In this document: piece by piece, positions 60,760-64,000 of the stretch | How positions within the stretch are numbered: the first letter of the stretch is position 1 | How the letters are laid out: each line of letters starts with the position of its first letter | The notes under the pieces: model-generated | Told to the model about the DNA's origin: nothing | What the model saw: the letters and a program-made list of their open reading frames with translations, nothing else | Databases searched by the model: none | Translations under genes and position numbers: made by a program | Assembly (NCBI GenBank): GCA_943787535.1 | Contig: CALSMU010000013.1 | Span: 80,529-144,528, forward strand | Length of the DNA: 64,000 nucleotides | DNA from: an uncultured Flavobacteriales bacterium | GTDB taxonomy: Bacteria; Bacteroidota; Bacteroidia; Flavobacteriales_D; Parvicellaceae | Reading direction: 5' to 3'

Positions 60760-61490
60760 AATCTACAGATGGAATAACGAGAATATGTCTTTGGTCTGGT
60801 CCTAGAAATATTTCTACAACTTTGATGTATTCATTTGCACAAAGGGGTGATACTTTGGTGGTAGATGAGCCCTTGTATGCTTCTTATTTATGCAAAACGA
60901 GTGCTAAAGAATACCATCCCGGGGCATCGGAGGTAATTGCATCTCAAGAAAATGATGGAGAAAAAGTGATTGACTGGATGATGGGGGTTCACGATAAACC
61001 CCTAGTTTTTTTTAAAAATATGACGCACCACCTTTTGGATTTGAATCGATCATTTATGAAAGATGTGGTAAACGTTATTTTAATACGCGACCCAAAAGAA
61101 ATGATTCCTTCATTTGTTAAAGTGATTGAGAACCCAACGATTAATGATATTGGATATGCAGATCATACGGAGCTCCAGAACTATTTTGAAGAAAATAATA
61201 TCCCGTACATCGTTTTGGATTCAAAACTAATATTGCAAAATACTAAAGGAGTATTAGAGCAGTTTTGCGATTTGATTGGAGTTAATTTTGACGAAAACAT
61301 GTTACAGTGGGAAAAAGGACCAAGAAAAGAAGATGGTATTTGGGCAAAGTATTGGTACGATAATATCCATGATTCAAAAGGTTTTATGAAGTATAAACCC
61401 AAAACAGAAAGTTTTCCAGAGAGATACCAGGGGTTACTAGCTTCTTGCGAAGATCATTACAAGCAGCTAATTAGGAAAGCTTTACGATAA
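60756..61490 (+). CDS. Sulfotransferase-like P-loop protein linked to an aminotransferase
   Basis: A 244-residue protein with the 5' loop CLWSGPRNISTTLMYSFAQR (from residue 11), where GPRNISTT stands for the usual PRSGTT, and a 3'-phosphate-like motif NVILIRDPKEMIPSFVKVI (near residue 106). It belongs to the sulfotransferase-like group found next to, or fused with, class IV aminotransferases. It overlaps that gene by four bases. Whether it transfers sulfate to an amino-acid-derived compound is unknown. Confidence 0.8.
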   Translation: MKSTDGITRICLWSGPRNISTTLMYSFAQRGDTLVVDEPLYASYLCKTSAKEYHPGASEVIASQENDGEKVIDWMMGVHDKPLVFFKNMTHHLLDLNRSFMKDVVNVILIRDPKEMIPSFVKVIENPTINDIGYADHTELQNYFEENNIPYIVLDSKLILQNTKGVLEQFCDLIGVNFDENMLQWEKGPRKEDGIWAKYWYDNIHDSKGFMKYKPKTESFPERYQGLLASCEDHYKQLIRKALR

Positions 61491-61501
61491 GTTGTCGTAA
61501 A

Positions 61502-62278
61502 TTATTTGTTTATGTAATTCTGTAGTTCTGTTATCTTGGCAGAATCTTGAAATACACCTCCATAGTAAGATGTGATTGTGCTTGAGGTATTGTCCTTAAC
61601 TCCTCGAGAAGAAACACACAAATGTTTTGCATCAATTATTACTGCTACGTCTTTGGTGTTCAAAATTTCTTTTAAATCTTCAGCTATTTGGTTTGTTAGC
61701 CGTTCCTGAACTTGCGGACGCTTTGCATAATATTGCACAATGCGATTCAGTTTAGAAAGTCCAATAACCTTTCCTGACGAAACGTAAGCGACGTGAGCTT
61801 TTCCTGTAAATGGAACAAAATGATGCTCACAATTAGAATAAAAAGTTATATCCTTTTCGACCAACATCTGTTTGTATCGATACTTGTTTTCAAATAGCGA
61901 AATTTTAGGTTTGTTGGCAGGGTTGAGTCCAGAGAAGATTTCTTCAATATACATTTTAGCAACTCTATTCGGAGTGTCTTTTAAAGAATCATCGGTTAGG
62001 TCTAAACCTAAAACATCCATTATTTCTTTAAATAGATGAGATATTTTAACTTTTTTCTCCTTGTCTGACATGGCAAATGAGTCCTTTTTCATGGGAGTTT
62101 CAAGTCCCGTTGAAATATGGTCGTCTCCCGCATCATCGCATGATAAGTTAGAATTTTCAATGTAATCTTCAATTAGTAAGTTGTCTTTTTTCAATTTCTT
62201 TTGTTTTAATGTTTGACTGTATACTTTGTGTTCAGATAGTTTTGAAATAATGTAAACTTTGCAAGTTCTAGCTTGCAT
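61502..62278 (-). CDS. folE: GTP cyclohydrolase I
   Basis: About 258 residues. The enzyme opens GTP to 7,8-dihydroneopterin triphosphate, first step to folate and queuosine. The C-terminal core is typical: DLTDDSLKDTPNRVAKMYIE, FYSNCEHHFVPFTGKAHVAY (zinc Cys and His), IGLSKLNRIVQYYAKRPQVQ, and KHLCVSSRGVKD with the second zinc Cys. The N-terminus is longer than usual. ATG 62278 is chosen because a -7 box lies six bases upstream; a TTG about 30 codons later (before KKDNLLIEDYIE) would give the more usual length. Confidence 0.93.
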   Translation of the reverse strand: MQARTCKVYIISKLSEHKVYSQTLKQKKLKKDNLLIEDYIENSNLSCDDAGDDHISTGLETPMKKDSFAMSDKEKKVKISHLFKEIMDVLGLDLTDDSLKDTPNRVAKMYIEEIFSGLNPANKPKISLFENKYRYKQMLVEKDITFYSNCEHHFVPFTGKAHVAYVSSGKVIGLSKLNRIVQYYAKRPQVQERLTNQIAEDLKEILNTKDVAVIIDAKHLCVSSRGVKDNTSSTITSYYGGVFQDSAKITELQNYINK

Positions 62279-62284
62279 TTTGAG

Positions 62285-62292
62285 CAAAGTTA
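62285..62292 (-). promoter_or_regulatory. -7 box before folE
   Basis: Minus strand TAACTTTG fits TAnnTTTG and ends six bases before ATG 62278, the same spacing as at the EF-Tu domain III-like gene. Confidence 0.45.
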
Positions 62293-62440
62293 CGTAATTG
62301 TTTATCAAAAAGTCACAAATATTAAACAAAACTATTTTTTTATGTTAATTATATGCAGAGCTATTGTACATTTACCAACCTAAATAATAAGTTGTTACAC
62401 AAGCCAAAGGAGCTAGAAAATATTTAACAAGAAAATCATT

Positions 62441-63211
62441 ATGTCCAAATTGCCTAAACAATACAGGTTTTTAGATTTTTCAGATTATGGAAGACCTCTG
62501 GCGCGGATTATAGCTAATTCTTTGAAAGAAACTTCTTGCACTCCAATTGATGTTACTTTATGGTTTATTGTTTCCGGTCTGATAGCTATTGCATGCATCT
62601 TATTTGAATACCACTGGTTTGCAGCCTTTTTTTTAGTTTTAAAATCGATCTTGGATGCGGCAGATGGAGAATTAGCGAGAGTAAAAAAAACCCCTTCGCA
62701 CACGGGTAGGTATCTTGATTCAGTTGCAGATATCATATTAAATTTTTTCATTTTCTCTGCTCTCTGGTACTGCACGGAAGCCAGTATAATAATTACTTTT
62801 TTTGCTTTTTTAGGGATCCAATTACAAGGAACTTTGTACAATTATTATTATGTTATTTTGAGGAATAATGTAAATGGTGACACCACAAGTAGAATATTCG
62901 AATATAATACACCTACCGCCTTGGGTGCTGAAAAACAAGAAAATGTAGATTTACTGTTTCGAATTTACAAAGGGCTTTATGGCGTGTTCGATAAGGTGAT
63001 TTACTTGCTAGATTCAAATGCTTCCGAATCTAAAAAAATACCTAAATTGTTGATGACAGCTTTGTCAACTTTTGGTCTTGGATTTCAGCTTTTGATTATA
63101 AGTTTAATGCTGGTTCTTGGATTAAAAGATTATATACTTGTTTTTTTTCTTTGGTATTCTCCAATGATTTTTGTTTTCATTGGTCTGAGAAAGATCTTCC
63201 AGCAAAATTGA
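62441..63211 (+). CDS. CDP-alcohol phosphatidyltransferase family protein
   Basis: A 256-residue inner-membrane protein with the CDP-alcohol motif DG-x2-AR-x8-G-x3-D-x3-D in ADGELARVKKTPSHTG and RYLDSVAD (about residues 78-102). About five hydrophobic segments. The family joins a CDP-activated lipid or alcohol to a second alcohol in phospholipid synthesis. Length and end do not decide among phosphatidylserine, phosphatidylglycerol-phosphate or inositol-type products. Single plus-strand gene between folE and queD. Confidence 0.88.
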   Translation: MSKLPKQYRFLDFSDYGRPLARIIANSLKETSCTPIDVTLWFIVSGLIAIACILFEYHWFAAFFLVLKSILDAADGELARVKKTPSHTGRYLDSVADIILNFFIFSALWYCTEASIIITFFAFLGIQLQGTLYNYYYVILRNNVNGDTTSRIFEYNTPTALGAEKQENVDLLFRIYKGLYGVFDKVIYLLDSNASESKKIPKLLMTALSTFGLGFQLLIISLMLVLGLKDYILVFFLWYSPMIFVFIGLRKIFQQN

Positions 63212-63231
63212 AAATCAGAAATCTTACTACA

Positions 63232-63645
63232 TTAATGGTGGGGGTATTCAACATAGTTTCTTGCTGTTTCATAAAGCTTTATTTTTAGTTCTAGGCTATT
63301 GTCTAATTCAGGCTTTAGGATGTTGTAAATTACCATTGCAATATTTTCTGCAGTTGGATTCAAATTTTTGAATTCCTCTGTATCTAGGTTAAGGTTTTTG
63401 TGATCAAACCTATCTAGCACTTTTTCTTTAATTAAATCAGAAAGAACTTTTGCGTCCATCACATAACCAGTAGAAGGGTCGCATATTCCAATAACTTTAA
63501 CTTCTAAGTCGTAGTTGTGTCCATGGTAATTGGGATTATTACATTTGCCAAAAATCATTTGATTTTTTTCCTCGCTCCAGTCAGGATTATGCAATCTGTG
63601 GGCTGAGTTAAAATGTTCGCATCGGACAATTGCTGTTTTGTTCAT
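63232..63645 (-). CDS. queD: 6-carboxy-5,6,7,8-tetrahydropterin synthase (QueD / PTPS family)
   Basis: A 137-residue enzyme. Zinc ligands are His16 (HFNSAHRLHNP), His41 and His43 (CNNPNYHGHNYDLEV), with catalytic Cys35 in GKCNN. Other marks are GYVMDAKVLSDLIKEKVLD and RFDHKNLNLD, and the end PTAENIAMVIY. It turns dihydroneopterin triphosphate, the product of FolE, into the precursor of preQ0. folE lies 0.95 kb away on the same strand with an opposite gene between. A pterin role (PTPS) is an alternative. Confidence 0.9.
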   Translation of the reverse strand: MNKTAIVRCEHFNSAHRLHNPDWSEEKNQMIFGKCNNPNYHGHNYDLEVKVIGICDPSTGYVMDAKVLSDLIKEKVLDRFDHKNLNLDTEEFKNLNPTAENIAMVIYNILKPELDNSLELKIKLYETARNYVEYPHH

Positions 63646-63930
63646 AATGGTTTGTTTTCTAGATAATTCAAAAATCTAAATTGGATGTAAAGGTATTTAT
63701 ATTTTTGTTTATATTTTTTACTAATTTACCAAACAAAATAATTATTGTCATTGATTTCTTGGTTTTATTTAAGTTTTGATTGGAATTATTTTGGTTACTA
63801 AATTTTTCTGGTAGAGGTTTACTTGAATGCTGTCTCTGTAGGTTACGTTCTGTTAATATTCAGTCTTTTTTATGATTTATTCTGTTATTAATTAGTGCAT
63901 TAGTAAATATATTTTTCAATATTTGAAAAA

Positions 63931-64000
63931 ATGAAAGCTCCAGATAAAATAGGGTTTTGGCCCACCACTTCTTTAGTAGTAGGAAACATGATCGGTTCGG
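63931..64000 (+). CDS. Amino-acid permease, APC family (N-terminal part)
   Basis: Only 23 codons are in the window. The start MKAPDKIGFWPTTSLVVGNM with IGS following is the first membrane helix of APC-type transporters, where GNMIGSG binds the amino-acid backbone. The rest is beyond the right edge. The 285 bp before it are very AT-rich with no promoter of good match. Confidence 0.75.
   Translation, partial: MKAPDKIGFWPTTSLVVGNMIGS

Noticed and set aside
1-64000. tRNA, rRNA, prophage, transposase or restriction and defence genes
   Set aside because: I looked for acceptor and anticodon patterns, integrase or transposase motifs and nuclease or methylase motifs and saw none I could support.

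Overview
The window is AT-rich chromosomal DNA of a Bacteroidota bacterium, most likely a marine member of Flavobacteriales. The evidence is type IX secretion (T9SS) and gliding genes (porQ, gldF, gldG, a PorP/SprF-type protein), several exported proteins with T9SS C-terminal sorting domains (type A and CHU_C/type B), two TonB-dependent receptors, split transketolase subunits, and promoters of the Bacteroidota type (TTTG, about 19-21 bp, TAnnTTTG). I see no rRNA, tRNA, CRISPR array, insertion sequence or prophage. Coding is dense on both strands, and the window cuts ribH at the left edge and an amino-acid permease at the right edge.

Layout. 1-5.3 kb: ribH, a membrane-anchored TPR protein, recF with a DciA-like gene, a DEAD-box helicase, then a DtxR-type regulator with a ZIP metal transporter. 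5.3-8.2 kb: divergent TonB receptor and thioredoxin-like protein, with a palindrome lying on the promoter. 8.2-15 kb: a sulfotransferase, then a surface-protein cluster: a PorP/SprF-OmpA fusion, a type B secreted protein, and a frameshifted type A paralogue of it. 15-18 kb: an ECF sigma factor operon. 18-20 kb: comB, a small membrane protein and gcvT. 20-26 kb: MBOAT acyltransferase, SGNH-like protein, TonB receptor and DUF4249 lipoprotein in one tight run. 26-30 kb: BadF-type kinase, ybaB, a 48-residue membrane protein, murF and an M43 metalloprotease. 30-31.5 kb: a second ECF sigma operon with a Spy/CpxP-like protein. 31.6-35 kb: split transketolase with a vWA protein between the halves. 35-40 kb: CUB/P-domain type B protein, ychF, porQ. 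40-45 kb: saccharopine dehydrogenase-like enzyme, DUF4340 protein, gldG, gldF. 45-49 kb: ACT-domain protein divergent from lysA, then rocD. 49-52 kb: a stand-alone EF-Tu domain III homologue, and a gpx-merR-SOUL operon whose regulator has the CarH-type cobalamin motif. 52-55 kb: a five-domain FAS1 protein with near-identical tandem repeats. 55-64 kb: DbpA-like helicase, S15/CocE hydrolase, MFS pump, class IV aminotransferase with a sulfotransferase-like partner, folE, a CDP-alcohol phosphotransferase and queD.

The items I find most worth following are the gpx / CarH-like regulator / SOUL operon (a possible light- and B12-gated oxidative-stress module), the stand-alone EF-Tu domain III protein, the DtxR-ZIP / TonB-thioredoxin divergon with a promoter-overlapping operator, the PorP/SprF-OmpA fusion with its type B partner and broken type A paralogue, and a structured intergenic element near 58.4 kb. 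Most other genes are ordinary housekeeping genes of this phylum. All family assignments are by eye from motifs; no database search was run.
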